DNA of 25,915 nt from Burkholderiales bacterium UBA1834 (GTDB taxonomy: Bacteria > Pseudomonadota > Gammaproteobacteria > Burkholderiales > Burkholderiaceae_C), in NCBI GenBank assembly GCA_002339015.1, contig DDJC01000052.1:1-25915 (forward strand), written 5' to 3'. The notes beneath the pieces were generated by a model. The model was not told where the DNA came from, made no database searches, and was given only the letters and a program-made list of their open reading frames with translations. The position numbers and the translations under genes were made by a program. Positions 19,187 through 25,915 of the stretch are shown piece after piece (within the stretch, counting starts at the first letter, position 1; each line of letters begins with the position of its first letter).

Positions 19187-19441
19187 TCACTTCTTGAGGT
19201 GCGCAAACTTGTTGCGGAACTTCTCGACGCGACCACCCAGGGTGTCCACGCTCTTTTGCTGGCCCGTGTAGAAAGCGTGCGATTCCGACGAGGTTTCCAG
19301 CTTGAACAGCGGCAGTTCACGGCCGTCGTCGGTCTTGCCGGTTTCCTTCGTGGGCACGCACGAGCGGGTCACGAACTTGAAGCCGTTGGACAGGTCCACG
19401 AACAGGACGTCGCGGTAATCGGGGTGAATGCCTTCTTTCAT
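19187..19441 (-). CDS. rpmE2: 50S ribosomal protein L31 type B
   Basis: L31 lies at the 50S-30S interface and helps hold the subunits together. The 84-residue product (MKEGIHPDYRDVLFVDLSNG, then SSESHAFYTGQQKSVDTLGGRVEKFRNKF) is the longer type B form. It has a single cysteine (C28) and lacks the CxxC zinc sites of type A, so it should work without zinc. In many bacteria type B forms replace the zinc form under zinc limitation and are controlled by Zur. I see no clear Zur palindrome, and this may be the only L31 gene of the organism, as in many Burkholderiales. Its own promoter appears to overlap the rho terminator. Confidence 0.95.
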   Translation of the reverse strand: MKEGIHPDYRDVLFVDLSNGFKFVTRSCVPTKETGKTDDGRELPLFKLETSSESHAFYTGQQKSVDTLGGRVEKFRNKFAHLKK

Positions 19442-19521
19442 AGGAACCTCATGCTGTTTGCATCATCGGCAGCCACGCGGGCACCATGCCAGCGCACTTT
19501 CCGACAGCCGGAAAACCTCGG

Positions 19522-19551
19522 ATTATAGCGTATTTGTGCCCTGGAAAGCAA
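19522..19551 (-). promoter_or_regulatory. Candidate promoter of rpmE2
   Basis: On the minus strand a perfect TATAAT (19527-19522) lies 18 nt after TTGCTT (19551-19546). The predicted start near 19515 gives a leader of about 75 nt. The -35 falls inside the T-rich tail of the rho terminator, so the two signals share bases. Confidence 0.6.
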
Positions 19552-19598
19552 AAAAGCAGCCCGAAGGCTGCCTTTCCCGCGCCTGACCGAGGGGTCAG
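19545..19598 (-). terminator. Intrinsic terminator of rho with UUCG tetraloop
   Basis: On the minus strand GCAGCC, loop TTCG, GGCTGC (19571-19556) is followed by TTTTTT (19555-19550) and GCTTT. UUCG is an exceptionally stable loop. A preceding 6-bp stem CTGACC/GGTCAG with a 4-nt loop (19583-19598) includes the rho stop codon. This is a confident rho-independent terminator for the gene encoding Rho itself. Confidence 0.88.
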
Positions 19599-20857
19599 CC
19601 ACCACGACGCATCATGTCGAAGAAGTCGTGGTTGTTCTTGGTCGAGCGCATCTTGTCGAGCACGAACTCCATCGCCTCGATCTCGTCCATGGGGTAGAGC
19701 AGCTTGCGCAGGATCCAGCTCTTTTGCAGGATCTCGGGCTTGAGCAGCAGCTCTTCGCGGCGGGTGCCGGACTTGTTGATCAGGATCGAGGGGTACACGC
19801 GCTTTTCGGCCATGCGGCGATCCAGGTGGATTTCGCAGTTGCCGGTGCCCTTGAACTCTTCGTAGATCACTTCGTCCATGCGGCTGCCAGTGTCGACCAG
19901 GGCGGTGCCGATGATGGTCAGCGAGCCGCCTTCCTCGATGTTGCGGGCCGCGCCGAAGAAGCGCTTGGGACGCTGCAGCGCGTTGGAATCCACACCACCG
20001 GACAGGACCTTGCCGGAACTGGGCAGCACGTTGTTGTAGGCGCGCGCCAGTCGGGTGATGGAGTCCAGCAGGATGACCACGTCCTGTTTGAGTTCGACCA
20101 GGCGCTTGGCGCGCTCGATCACCATTTCGGCAACCTGCACGTGGCGCTGGGCCGGCTCGTCGAAGGTGGAGCTGATGACCTCGCCGCGCACGGTGCGCTG
20201 CATTTCGGTCACTTCTTCAGGGCGTTCGTCGACCAGCAGCACGATCAGGTGCACGTCGGGGTGGTTGGCCACCAGGGCATGCGCCAGGTTCTTCATCATC
20301 ACCGTCTTGCCGCTCTTGGGCGGCGCCACCAGCAGGGCGCGCTGGCCCTTGCCGATGGGGGCGATCAGGTCGATGATGCGGCTGGTGATGTTGTCGTCAC
20401 CCTTGATCTCGCGCTCGAGCTTGAACTGCTCGGTCGGGAACAGCGGCGTCAGGTTCTCGAACAGGATCTTGTTCTTGTTGACCTCGGGCGACAGACCATT
20501 GACGCGGTCCACCTTGACCAGGGCGAAGTAGCGCTCGCCGTCCTTGGGCACGCGCACTTCGCCTTCGATCATGTCGCCGGTATGCAGATTGAAGCGGCGC
20601 ACCTGGGTGGGCGACAGGTAGATGTCGTCCGTGCTGGCCAGGAAGCTGGCATCGAGCGCGCGCAGGAAGCCGAAGCCGTCCGGCAGCACCTCGAGGACGC
20701 CATCGCCGAAGACCTGTTCACCGGCCTTGGCGCGCTTCTTCATGATCGCGAACATCAGCTCTTGCTTGCGCATGCGGGCGACGTTCTCGATCTCCAAGGC
20801 TTCGGCCATTTCGACGAGTTTCGAAATGTGCAGCGCCTTCAGTTCGGAAAGATGCAT
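19595..20857 (-). CDS. rho: Transcription termination factor Rho
   Basis: Rho is a hexameric RNA helicase that loads on unstructured C-rich RNA and releases transcripts. The 420-residue product matches E. coli (419). It has an N-terminal helical domain (MHLSELKALHISKLVEMAE), a cold-shock-like primary RNA-binding domain (GVLEVLPDGFGFLRA, residues 53-67, then DIYLSPTQVRRFNL), Walker A APPKSGKT (178-185), LLVDERPEEVTEM, Walker B VVILLDSITRLARAY, the Q-loop LSGGVDS (285-291) and the R-loop near EFKGTGNCE. The ATG at 20857 begins the conserved sequence. It is preceded by a roughly 220-nt untranslated leader and its own apparent promoter just after trxA. Autoregulation through the leader, known in E. 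coli, is plausible. Confidence 0.98.
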   Translation of the reverse strand: MHLSELKALHISKLVEMAEALEIENVARMRKQELMFAIMKKRAKAGEQVFGDGVLEVLPDGFGFLRALDASFLASTDDIYLSPTQVRRFNLHTGDMIEGEVRVPKDGERYFALVKVDRVNGLSPEVNKNKILFENLTPLFPTEQFKLEREIKGDDNITSRIIDLIAPIGKGQRALLVAPPKSGKTVMMKNLAHALVANHPDVHLIVLLVDERPEEVTEMQRTVRGEVISSTFDEPAQRHVQVAEMVIERAKRLVELKQDVVILLDSITRLARAYNNVLPSSGKVLSGGVDSNALQRPKRFFGAARNIEEGGSLTIIGTALVDTGSRMDEVIYEEFKGTGNCEIHLDRRMAEKRVYPSILINKSGTRREELLLKPEILQKSWILRKLLYPMDEIEAMEFVLDKMRSTKNNHDFFDMMRRGG

Positions 20858-21078
20858 GGATCTGTACCTTGTACAAGACCGGTCTCGGTGCAGGTGTGCT
20901 TGCGCGTAGGGCCTGGCGAGCCGACGTTGTTGCGGTGAGGGGGTGGGGAGTGACGCACCCGTTGAACGGATGCCGTTTGGGCCTGGCGGTCGCGCTGGTG
21001 GACGCCTGGCCTTGCAAGCCAGACCCCGCAGGGCGCTGGCTCTGGCCGCCGGCCGGTGACATCACCGACCAACTGCCT
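20858..21078 (-). promoter_or_regulatory. Long 5' leader of rho
   Basis: The 257-bp gap between trxA and rho contains, after the candidate promoter, about 220 nt without a convincing gene. It is rich in C on the transcribed strand near rho (for example ACTCCCCACCCCCTCACCGC at about 20950-20931), a composition that suits Rho loading. In E. coli the rho leader is where Rho limits its own synthesis by early termination. A CTTGTACAAG palindrome (20868-20877) lies just before the start codon. The function is inferred from position and composition. Confidence 0.5.
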
Positions 21079-21084
21079 GGTGCA

Positions 21085-21113
21085 AGTATAAGGGCTGTTG
21101 CAGCCCTTTTCAG
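21085..21113 (-). promoter_or_regulatory. Candidate promoter of rho, with the trxA hairpin as spacer
   Basis: On the minus strand CTGAAA (21113-21108, four of six to TTGACA), a 17-nt spacer and TATACT (21090-21085, five of six) form a well-spaced sigma-70 promoter beginning 1 nt after the trxA stop codon. The spacer is almost wholly an inverted repeat. The predicted start is near 21078. Confidence 0.55.
21090..21108 (-). terminator. Hairpin immediately after trxA
   Basis: AAGGGCTG, a 3-nt loop and CAGCCCTT form an 8-bp stem 6 nt after the trxA stop. On the minus strand only TTATACTTG follows, a weak T-tract; on the plus strand TTTTC follows. It is probably an imperfect terminator for trxA that also shapes the rho promoter region. 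Confidence 0.5.
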
Positions 21114-21114
21114 A

Positions 21115-21444
21115 TCACAGGTTGGCGTCGATGAACGCCGTCAGCTGGGCCTTGGACAGGGCGCCGACCTTGGTCGCGGCCAACTGGCCGGATTTGAAGA
21201 TCATCAGCGTGGGGATGCCGCGGATGCCGAACTTGGCGGGCACATTGCGGTTTTCGTCCACGTTCATCTTGGCGATCGTGACGCGGCCATCATAGGTATT
21301 GGCCACTTCGTCCAGGATGGGGGCGATCATCTTGCAAGGGCCGCACCATTCAGCCCAGTAATCCACCAGCACGGGGGTGGCGGCTTGCAGCACGTCGGCG
21401 TCGAACGACGCGTCGCTCACATGTTTGATCAATTCGTTGCTCAT
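21115..21444 (-). CDS. trxA: Thioredoxin 1
   Basis: Thioredoxin reduces disulfides in cytoplasmic proteins such as ribonucleotide reductase, and is itself reduced by thioredoxin reductase. The 109-residue product has the usual length, the active site WCGPC (33-37), YWAEWCGPCKMIAPILDEVA around it, and the cis-proline loop GIRGIPTLMIF with P78. No signal peptide is present, so it is cytoplasmic. The ATG at 21444 follows AAGGACA. Thioredoxin directly upstream of rho on the same strand is the common arrangement in proteobacteria, including E. coli. Confidence 0.98.
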   Translation of the reverse strand: MSNELIKHVSDASFDADVLQAATPVLVDYWAEWCGPCKMIAPILDEVANTYDGRVTIAKMNVDENRNVPAKFGIRGIPTLMIFKSGQLAATKVGALSKAQLTAFIDANL

Positions 21445-21716
21445 GAGACTGTCCTTGAGGCGAGGCCCTTTTCAGGGTGGCTGGTATAAATTTTGACACA
21501 CAACCCTGCAGCCTTATCTGGTGTGGGTGCATCATTTCTCAATGATCAAGATAGCCACAAACCCAACGCTGGCCGCTGCAGAGTGAAAAATGCCCGGTGT
21601 TCACAGGGTCTGATCAGGGGTTCGGGTGTCCGGATTTGCGTTTAAATGTATCTGTGTCATTCATGCGCCCATGGGGTGTGTGCTTGGTGATGTTTTTGGG
21701 CTTCGATATTTGATGG
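21445..21716. other. Gene-free divergent region between trxA and the pseudokinase-HDOD gene
   Basis: These 272 bp are visibly more AT-rich than their surroundings. On the plus strand a perfect TTGACA (21493-21498) lies 16 nt before TATCTG (21515-21520), a half-good promoter about 200 nt from the next gene. On the minus strand TATACC (21488-21483) could be a -10 for trxA but lacks a clear -35. I see no credible small gene, tRNA or terminator here. Confidence 0.4.
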
Positions 21717-23561
21717 ATGGGTTTGTCGTCAATGGACTCGGCTGATGTGATGCCTCCCACCGCGTCTGTGGCTCGGCGTTTTGCACGTTTCGAGCTGCGT
21801 CAGCTATTGAGCAAGAGCACGATGTCGTATGTGTGGATCGCACACGACACCGGCAACCAGGCCGATGTGCTGCTGTGCGTTCCCCGTGCCCAGCCCAAGA
21901 CGGATGCCGAGCGCGATGCCTGGAGCCAGGAAGTGCTGCTGGCCTCGCGCCTGAAGCATCCCAGACTGGCCCAGGTGCTCGATGTGGGCATCCACGAAGG
22001 CTGGCCTTATGCCGCCTACGAGCGTGGCACGTTCCTGACGCTGCATGAGCGCATGCAGCCTAGCCACCCCTTGCCGACGGTGCTGGACATCGTCAACTGG
22101 ACGACGGAACTGCTGGAAGCCCTGGCCTATGCCCACGAAGCCGGCGCCGCCCACAAGGATTTGGCCCTGGCCAACGTGATGCTGGACGGGGCAGGGCATG
22201 TGCGGCTGGCGGGTCTGGCCGTCGGACTGGCCTTGCCACGCCCTGGCGTGGTGTCTGGCGATCCGACGGTGGGCAGCAACAGCTCGCGTCAGGCGCAGCG
22301 GGTGTGGGCCGAACGCGACGTGCTGATGGCCGGCCTGCTGCTGCACCGCCTGCTGGCCGGGCATCCGGCGCTGGATGATCCGGATCTGTCCAGTGCCTCC
22401 ACGCGCGTGGGGCCGGAGATCGTGCGCCTGCCGTGGAATACACCGCAGCCCATCGCGGAAACACTGCGCGCCATCGTCAACCGCGCCACCGACCGCCAGC
22501 AACGCCAGCGCTACCTCAATGCGCGCACGCTGATCAGCGCACTGCAGGGCTGGGTCAAGACCAACAGCCAGGAATCATCCGGGCCGCTGGCCCTGATCAT
22601 GGACCGGCTGGAAACGGTGGGGCACCTGCCCAGCCGCTCCCGGGACATGGGCGGCATCCTGAAGGTGTTCACGCGTGAAGAGCTGCGCGTGGACGACATG
22701 GTCAACCAAATTGTGCTGGACCCCGCCCTGTGCTGGGAACTGCTGCGTGCGGTGAACACCGCGCGCTACCAGACTGGCGGAAATGAAGACCCCTCCTGCA
22801 GCCTGAGCCGGGCGATCGTGCTGCTGGGCCAGCAGGGCCTGCGCAAGGTGTGCGGTGCGCTGCGCACCTGGCCTGGCGTGCTGCAGGCCGCCAGCAGCCT
22901 GCAGGGGACAGACGCCGGGCAGGCCGCCGAGACCGCCCTCGATACCGAATTGAAACGGGCCTGTATCGCGGCACTGGCGGCACGCTGGCTGCGGCCATTC
23001 AACATCGGTGACGAAGAGGCCATGATGGCCGCGATGTCGCAGCATCTGGGCCGCTTGCTGATCCTGTACCACTTCCCGGAAGAATCAGCGCAGATCACAC
23101 GCCTGACGCTGCCCGGGCCGCCCACGGAGCCCGAAGGCAAGCCCGCCGCAGGCATGACGCTGGAGGCTGCGACGGGGGCCGTGCTGGGCGTCAACCCGGA
23201 CGAGCTGACGGCGGCGGTGCTGCGCTACTGGGGCTTCCCGGAGCACTTCATCCAGGCGGCCAGACCCTTGAGCCAGAACGTGCCGCCACGGCGGCCGGAA
23301 GGCCCGAACGACTGGCTGCGGCTTACCGCCAGTCTGGCCAATGAGCTGTGCGAGCTGGTCGAGCAACCCGCCGTGCGCCAGAACGTGATGCTGACCAAGC
23401 TGATGTCGCGCTACTCGCGCCCGGCCTTGACCAGCCAGAAGGAGCTGGTCGAAGCGCTGCAACGGTCCGTCAAGTCCGTGGATCTGGGGCTGTATCGGCG
23501 CACGTTTGGCAACGTGCAGGAGCCTGGTGTGGCCGCCCCGGTGGCGCAAGGCCAGCGTTGA
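21717..23561 (+). CDS. Pseudokinase-HDOD fusion protein, probable signalling
   Basis: A 614-residue soluble protein with two parts. Residues about 20-280 align with bacterial Ser/Thr kinases, but key residues are changed. The glycine loop is SKSTMS, the VAIK lysine is C54 (VLLCVP), HRDxKxxN is HKDLALAN (D148 and N153 kept, lysine lost) and DFG is GLA (166-168). It should bind ATP poorly and not phosphorylate. Residues about 288-550 resemble an HDOD domain: LPSRSRDMGGILKVF, DDMVNQIVLDPALCWELLRAVNTARY, SLSRAIVLLGQQGLRKV. HDOD domains are output modules in signalling and c-di-GMP-linked pathways, without HD-phosphohydrolase activity. The start is uncertain: ATG at 21717 or 21732, neither with a good ribosome binding site. 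It stands alone, converging on pyrD after 21 bp. Confidence 0.78.
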   Translation: MGLSSMDSADVMPPTASVARRFARFELRQLLSKSTMSYVWIAHDTGNQADVLLCVPRAQPKTDAERDAWSQEVLLASRLKHPRLAQVLDVGIHEGWPYAAYERGTFLTLHERMQPSHPLPTVLDIVNWTTELLEALAYAHEAGAAHKDLALANVMLDGAGHVRLAGLAVGLALPRPGVVSGDPTVGSNSSRQAQRVWAERDVLMAGLLLHRLLAGHPALDDPDLSSASTRVGPEIVRLPWNTPQPIAETLRAIVNRATDRQQRQRYLNARTLISALQGWVKTNSQESSGPLALIMDRLETVGHLPSRSRDMGGILKVFTREELRVDDMVNQIVLDPALCWELLRAVNTARYQTGGNEDPSCSLSRAIVLLGQQGLRKVCGALRTWPGVLQAASSLQGTDAGQAAETALDTELKRACIAALAARWLRPFNIGDEEAMMAAMSQHLGRLLILYHFPEESAQITRLTLPGPPTEPEGKPAAGMTLEAATGAVLGVNPDELTAAVLRYWGFPEHFIQAARPLSQNVPPRRPEGPNDWLRLTASLANELCELVEQPAVRQNVMLTKLMSRYSRPALTSQKELVEALQRSVKSVDLGLYRRTFGNVQEPGVAAPVAQGQR

Positions 23562-23582
23562 GGCAGCGGTCCGATCGGGGCG

Positions 23583-24617
23583 TCAGGCTTTGAGCGCTCG
23601 TGCGCAGTCCTCGACCAGGTCCGGGCCTTCGTAGATCAGGCCGGAATAGATTTGCACCAGGTCGGCGCCGGCTTCGCGCTTGGCGCGGGCGTCAGCGCCG
23701 CTGAACACGCCGCCCACCCCGATGATGGGGAAGCGGGGGCCCAGGGCTGCACGCAGTTGCCGGATCACCTGGTTGCTGGCCTCGAACACCGGACGGCCGC
23801 TCAGGCCACCGGTTTCCTCGCCATGCTTCAGGCCCTTCACGGCCTCGCGCGAGAGCGTGGTGTTGGTGGCGATCACGCCGTCCAGGCCGTTCTTCTGCAG
23901 GGTGGCGGCGATCACGCCCACCTGCGTTTCATCCAGATCGGGGGCGATCTTCACGAACATGGGCACGGTGCGGCCATGGCGCTGGATCAGCGTCTGGCGG
24001 TGCTCCTGCAGGCGGCCGAGCAAGGCGTCAAGCGCTTCGTCGCTCTGCAGGCTGCGCAGGTTCTTGGTGTTGGGCGACGAGATGTTGACCACCACGTAGT
24101 CAGCATGTGGGTAGACGCCATCCAGGCACAGGATGTAGTCGCCCACCGCGTTCTCGATGGGCGTGGCGGCGTTCTTGCCGATGTTCAGGCCGAGGATGCC
24201 GCCGCTCTGGCGGTAACGGGCCTTCTGGACGTTGGTCACGAAGGCATCCAGCCCCTCGTTGTTGAAGCCCAAGCGGTTGATCAGGCCCTTGGCCTCGGGC
24301 AGGCGGAAGATGCGGGGTCGAGGGTTGCCGGGCTGGCCCTTGGGCGTGACGGTGCCCACTTCGACGAAGCCAAAACCCATGGCGCCCAGGCCATCGATGA
24401 CGCGCCCGTTCTTGTCCAGGCCGGCGGCCATGCCGATGCGGTTGGGGAACTTCAGGCCGGCCAGTTCCACAGGATCGTCCACCCGGCGGTTGCCCCACAG
24501 GCAGGCCAAAGGCGTGTTCTGGAAGGTGGCCAGCGAGTTCATGATGAGCTCGTGCGCATCCTCCGGGTCCATCTTGAAGAGCACGGATTTGGAGAGGGCG
24601 TAGGGGATCAGGGCCAT
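23583..24617 (-). CDS. pyrD: Dihydroorotate dehydrogenase (quinone), class 2
   Basis: PyrD oxidises dihydroorotate to orotate with FMN and passes electrons to membrane quinone in pyrimidine synthesis. The 344-residue product has the class 2 N-terminal helical membrane-association region (MALIPYALSKSVLFKMDPEDAHEL), GMAAGLDKNG (62-71), VEVGTVTPKGQPGNPRPR (86-102), GLNIGKN (143-149), NISSPNT (178-184) with the catalytic serine, and the FMN phosphate site IIGVGGVFSG near the end. The ATG at 24617 is chosen because MALIPYALSK begins the conserved sequence; the frame is open 37 codons further but is not family-like. It is divergent from tex. With carB this window carries two steps of pyrimidine synthesis, though far apart. 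Confidence 0.97.
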   Translation of the reverse strand: MALIPYALSKSVLFKMDPEDAHELIMNSLATFQNTPLACLWGNRRVDDPVELAGLKFPNRIGMAAGLDKNGRVIDGLGAMGFGFVEVGTVTPKGQPGNPRPRIFRLPEAKGLINRLGFNNEGLDAFVTNVQKARYRQSGGILGLNIGKNAATPIENAVGDYILCLDGVYPHADYVVVNISSPNTKNLRSLQSDEALDALLGRLQEHRQTLIQRHGRTVPMFVKIAPDLDETQVGVIAATLQKNGLDGVIATNTTLSREAVKGLKHGEETGGLSGRPVFEASNQVIRQLRAALGPRFPIIGVGGVFSGADARAKREAGADLVQIYSGLIYEGPDLVEDCARALKA

Positions 24618-24739
24618 GGTCGAAGCAGGAAATTCAGTCGCGGAGCAAACCTCATATTGTCGCCGATGACAAGGCGCTGTTCGGCGGGCGCGGTGTGGCA
24701 AACTGCGCCCCCTCTCGACCTGCTTCACAAGGCCTCGCT

Positions 24740-25915
24740 TTGGACAAGATCCTGATGCAACTGGCGGCCGAACTCAAGGTTCGCCCCGCCCAAGTCAAAG
24801 CCGCTGTCGACCTGCTGGACGGCGGAGCCACCGTGCCCTTCATCGCCCGCTACCGCAAGGAGGCCACCGATGGCCTGGACGACACGCAACTGCGTGACCT
24901 GGAGGCCCGCCTGGGCTACCTGCGCGAGCTGGAAGACCGCCGTGCCGCCGTGCTCAAGAGCATCGAGGAGCAGGGCAAGCTCACGCCCGAGCTGCGCGCC
25001 GCCATCGAGACCGTGCCCACCAAGCAGGAGCTGGAAGACCTCTACCTGCCCTACAAGCCCAAGCGCCGTACCAAGGGCATGATCGCCCGCGAGGCCGGGC
25101 TGGAGCCGCTGGCCGACAAGCTGTTCGCCGATCCGACGCTGGATCCGTCGACCGAGGCCGCTGCCTTCATCAATGCCGAGGGCGGTTTCGCCGATGCCTT
25201 CGCCGTGCTCGACGGCGTGCGCGACCTGCTGTCCGAGCGCTGGGCCGAAGACGCCGCGCTGGTCGGCAAGATGCGTGACTGGCTGTGGCAAGAGGGCCTG
25301 TTCAAGTCCAAGCTGATGGATGGCAAGGACGAGCACAACCCCGACGTGGCCAAGTTCCGGGATTACTTCGATTACGACGAGCCGATTCGCACCGTGCCCT
25401 CGCACCGCGCCTTGGCCGTGTTCCGGGGCCGCACCCAGGAGATCCTGGACGCCAAGCTGGTGCTCGATGAAGAGACCGTGCCCGGCAAACCCACGATGGC
25501 CGAAGGCCGCATCGCCATCCATCTGGGCTGGAGCCACGGCAAGCGCCCGTCCGACGACCTGATCCGCAAGACCATCGCCTGGACCTGGAAGGTCAAGCTC
25601 TCGCTGAGCCTGGAGCGTGACCTGTTCACCCGCCTGCGCGAGGCCGCCGAAGCCACCGCCATCAAGGTGTTCGCCGAGAACCTGCGCGACCTGCTGCTGG
25701 CCGCGCCCGCCGGCAAGCGCGTGGTGATGGGCCTGGACCCGGGCATCCGCACCGGCGTGAAGGTGGCCGTGGTGAGCGACACCGGCCGCGTGCTGGACAC
25801 CTCCACCGTGTATCCCCACGAGCCCCGCAAGGACTGGGAGGGCTCCATCCACACGCTGGGCCGCCTGTGCGCGGCCCATGGCGTCAACCTGATCGCCATC
25901 GGCAACGGCACCGCC
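24740..25915 (+). CDS. tex: Tex family RNA-binding transcription accessory protein, 3'-truncated by window edge
   Basis: Tex (YhgF) is a multidomain nucleic-acid-binding protein linked to transcription and, in some pathogens, toxin expression. The frame runs open from TTG at 24740 to the window end, giving 392 codons of a protein of roughly 770-800. The N-terminal helical domain reads VPFIARYRKEATDGLDDTQLRDLEARL, then ELEDLYLPYKPKRRTKGMIA, FRDYFDYDEPIRTVPSHRALAVFRGR, and the RuvC/YqgF-like fold begins near residue 330 with MGLDPGIRTGVKVAVV. The TTG start is preferred because AAGG lies 7 nt before it and MDKILMQLAAELK resembles homologues; an ATG at 24755 is the alternative. The helix-hairpin-helix and S1 domains must lie outside the window. 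Confidence 0.95.
   Translation, partial: MDKILMQLAAELKVRPAQVKAAVDLLDGGATVPFIARYRKEATDGLDDTQLRDLEARLGYLRELEDRRAAVLKSIEEQGKLTPELRAAIETVPTKQELEDLYLPYKPKRRTKGMIAREAGLEPLADKLFADPTLDPSTEAAAFINAEGGFADAFAVLDGVRDLLSERWAEDAALVGKMRDWLWQEGLFKSKLMDGKDEHNPDVAKFRDYFDYDEPIRTVPSHRALAVFRGRTQEILDAKLVLDEETVPGKPTMAEGRIAIHLGWSHGKRPSDDLIRKTIAWTWKVKLSLSLERDLFTRLREAAEATAIKVFAENLRDLLLAAPAGKRVVMGLDPGIRTGVKVAVVSDTGRVLDTSTVYPHEPRKDWEGSIHTLGRLCAAHGVNLIAIGNGTA

Noticed and set aside
19442..19515. Zur operator for rpmE2
   Set aside because: Type B L31 is often zinc-regulated, but I found no TGTTATA-type palindrome in the leader.
19628..20938. Long plus-strand open frame opposite rho
   Set aside because: rho on the minus strand is unambiguous. 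The opposing translation is an artefact of codon bias.
20839..21072. Possible leader peptide gene in the rho leader
   Set aside because: Frames starting at 21072 or 21065 run past the rho start in another frame or end inside rho, lack a clear ribosome binding site and show no peptide similarity that I can recognise.
24618..24739. Promoters in the pyrD-tex divergent gap
   Set aside because: TTGTCA, TTGCCA and AATATG occur, but no pair has acceptable -35 to -10 spacing in either direction.
23652..24755. Long plus-strand open frame opposite pyrD and running toward tex
   Set aside because: pyrD motifs are complete on the minus strand; the opposing frame is His/Gln/Val-rich without motifs.

Overview
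The window is GC-rich, densely packed chromosomal DNA. It most likely comes from a betaproteobacterium of the order Burkholderiales (Comamonadaceae or a near relative). The basis is the gene order carB-greA-DUF4149-yhbY/rlmE-ftsH-folP-glmM followed by pstSCAB-phoU-phoBR, together with protein sequences close to known proteobacterial families. It holds 22 protein genes, two of them cut by the window edges (carB on the left, tex on the right). I see no tRNA, rRNA, insertion sequence, prophage or CRISPR array.

Region 1 (1-9880) is housekeeping. It carries the end of carB (carbamoyl phosphate), greA (transcript cleavage factor), a small DUF4149 membrane protein, yhbY facing away from rlmE (both act on 23S rRNA or the large ribosomal subunit), ftsH (membrane AAA protease), folP (folate) and glmM (peptidoglycan precursor). 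A textbook intrinsic terminator sits between ftsH and folP, almost touching the folP start.

Region 2 (9890-17355) is a phosphate-starvation block. A secreted fasciclin-domain protein is transcribed away from pstS-pstC-pstA-pstB-phoU-phoB-phoR, which encode the high-affinity phosphate ABC transporter, its PhoU signalling adaptor and the PhoB/PhoR two-component system. The 250-bp divergent region has a Pho-box-like site with correctly spaced -10 hexamers for each direction. On the fasciclin side there are three half-sites in 11-bp register. This suggests that the fasciclin protein belongs to the Pho regulon, which is the most interesting prediction here.

Region 3 (17413-21444, all minus strand) holds a GT-C-type integral membrane glycosyltransferase-like protein, ribosomal protein L31 type B, transcription terminator Rho and thioredoxin. 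Control signals are compressed: the hairpin just after trxA forms the spacer of the apparent rho promoter, and the T-tract of the rho terminator overlaps the -35 of the apparent rpmE2 promoter.

Region 4 (21445-25915) has a 272-bp gene-free stretch, then a protein joining a degenerate protein-kinase fold (lacking the ATP lysine and the DFG aspartate) to an HDOD domain, then pyrD on the minus strand and the 5' part of tex on the plus strand. The pseudokinase-HDOD fusion is the least understood protein in the window.

All functional calls rest on reading the translated sequence and recalled family motifs. No database search or folding program was run.
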